From positions 100,509 through 106,152 of the forward strand of contig CP070636.1 of assembly GCA_020356305.1 (NCBI GenBank): 5,644 bases of DNA. Reading direction: 5' to 3'. The notes under the pieces are model-generated. The model had not been told where the DNA came from. It did no database searches and was given only the letters and a program-made list of their open reading frames with translations. A program made the translations under genes and the position numbers. This DNA comes from Candidatus Bathyarchaeota archaeon (GTDB lineage: Archaea; Thermoproteota; Bathyarchaeia; Bathyarchaeales; Bathyarchaeaceae). Shown here piece by piece: positions 4,869-5,644 of this stretch (the first letter of the stretch is position 1; the number at the start of each line of letters is the position of its first letter).

Positions 4869-5644
4869 ATGAGCGAGCGAAACATTGTTCACAGGGAAAA
4901 GCGACAAAGGGAACTTCGGTTTCAGCCAAAAATCGTCGTATCAAAATTCGGTGAGGTTGATGTCGATGAGATAACCCGTGCCCTCGCGGTCGTGAAGGAG
5001 TGCTATGATCGATTGGCACCCCACGAAGTCACTTTGGTTGATCTATATTTTTTTGAGCGATCTTCCTCAACCCAGGCTTTCTTGGCAAAGGAATTCAGAC
5101 AGGTCGGGGTTGTATCGGCTCCCTTTGACGAACTGTTTTTCGCGATGCATGACGCTTGGCGGGGGACATCTCGAATAGTCCTGTGTCTCGGAAAAATGAG
5201 AAAACTGCCCAGACTTGTTCAAACTGGAGGAATCAGACATGAGGTGGGACACTCAGTTCTCCACGGCAGCCTGAGCTACTATCTTCTTCCACTTCCCCCA
5301 GTGCTGTCGAGACTCTCTAAACGCTTCAGTTTCTCCCCGGAGTATGCAATGAACCTGCTCTACCTGATATCCATAGCAGTAAAGGATTACGAAGTGTCCC
5401 GTCTTCTTCAAGAACGAGGCTATGTCAAAGATCAGATAGCCTACTTGAAGCACGTGTTAGCCGTCTCAGAGAGCGACAAATTGTCATGGGAAATGTCTCG
5501 AGGGAAAACTTTAGCGCAGGCCCTATGCTTGATTTCAAGCTTGAAACCCATAGGTTGTGCCATTCCCTTTCTTCTCCAGAAAAAGTTTGGCGCGTTAATC
5601 AAACTTCGCGTTACAGAGAGTCTATCTTATCTGCCTAGTAGATA
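4869..5644 (+). CDS. putative HExxH zinc metalloprotease, N-terminal 258 residues (3'-truncated by the window)
   Basis: The frame is open from ATG at 4869 to the right edge with no stop. It starts MSERNIVHREKRQRELRF, 52 bases after pyrG on the same strand, and is probably in the same transcript. The key motif is GGIRHEVGHSVLHG (120-133): His124 and His128 are the expected zinc ligands and Glu125 the catalytic base of a gluzincin-type protease. Glu175 in VKDYEVSRLL, 47 residues further on, is a plausible third ligand, in the right kind of helix context. The N-terminal 110 residues look like a mixed alpha/beta domain (KIVVSKFGEVDVDEITRA, VTLVDLYFFERS). After the motif come hydrophobic stretches SYYLLPLPPVL (136-146) and NLLYLISIAV (162-171), which are probably buried helices. 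There is no signal peptide, so it is likely cytosolic. The exact family and substrate are unknown to me. An upstream in-frame GTG at 4836 is possible, but ATG is preferred. The Shine-Dalgarno sequence is weak (GAGCGGA). Confidence 0.75.
   Translation, partial: MSERNIVHREKRQRELRFQPKIVVSKFGEVDVDEITRALAVVKECYDRLAPHEVTLVDLYFFERSSSTQAFLAKEFRQVGVVSAPFDELFFAMHDAWRGTSRIVLCLGKMRKLPRLVQTGGIRHEVGHSVLHGSLSYYLLPLPPVLSRLSKRFSFSPEYAMNLLYLISIAVKDYEVSRLLQERGYVKDQIAYLKHVLAVSESDKLSWEMSRGKTLAQALCLISSLKPIGCAIPFLLQKKFGALIKLRVTESLSYLPSR

Noticed and set aside
5048..5054. seven-T run as a terminator
   Set aside because: It lies inside the open protease frame, coding for Tyr-Phe-Phe.

Overview
The window reads as a piece of an archaeal chromosome. 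The grounds are an archaeal-type C-terminal beta-propeller protein, a BRE/TATA-like promoter (CGCGAAAAGCTTTTTT) in front of pyrG, Shine-Dalgarno sequences, and an oligo-T terminator on the minus strand. A TACK-type archaeon such as a Bathyarchaeia member is my guess, but this is an inference from the style of the proteins, not something the window proves. Both ends cut through genes.

Layout. (1) 2-901 (+) is the C-terminal 299 residues of a large, probably surface-located beta-propeller protein. (2) 902-1084 is a short gap between facing genes. It holds what looks like a 55-codon gene broken by a one-base frameshift, and an oligo-T terminator for the opposite strand. (3) 1085-1351 (-) is a small Trp-rich unknown ORF, 27 bases behind (4) 1379-2935 (-), a DUF1846/UPF0371 protein with the family's APGPGSGK motif. 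(5) 2936-3175 is a divergent promoter region. (6) 3176-4816 (+) is pyrG, CTP synthase, essentially full length. (7) 4869-5644 (+) is the start of a HEVGH-motif putative zinc metalloprotease that runs off the right edge.

The most notable point is that neither of the two divergent genes has an ATG, GTG or TTG where homology and the Shine-Dalgarno sequence place the start. pyrG has ATA (3176), 6 bases after AAGGAGGT. The DUF1846 gene has ATT (2935), 8 bases after AAGGAGAGG. The first TTG in each ORF lies inside conserved sequence, and in pyrG it would remove the nucleotide-binding N-terminal strand. In both cases a 13-14 codon ATG micro-ORF runs across the Shine-Dalgarno sequence and ends close to the real start. 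This may be unusual initiation or coupled leader translation, or it may reflect sequence errors; the DUF1846 case would also be repaired by one extra A in an A-run.

Functionally, CTP synthase makes CTP from UTP. I see no pathway link to the DUF1846 gene or to the protease, which probably only share promoter space or a transcript with it. The DUF1846 gene is visibly more AT-rich than pyrG and than the small ORF behind it, which fits separate histories.
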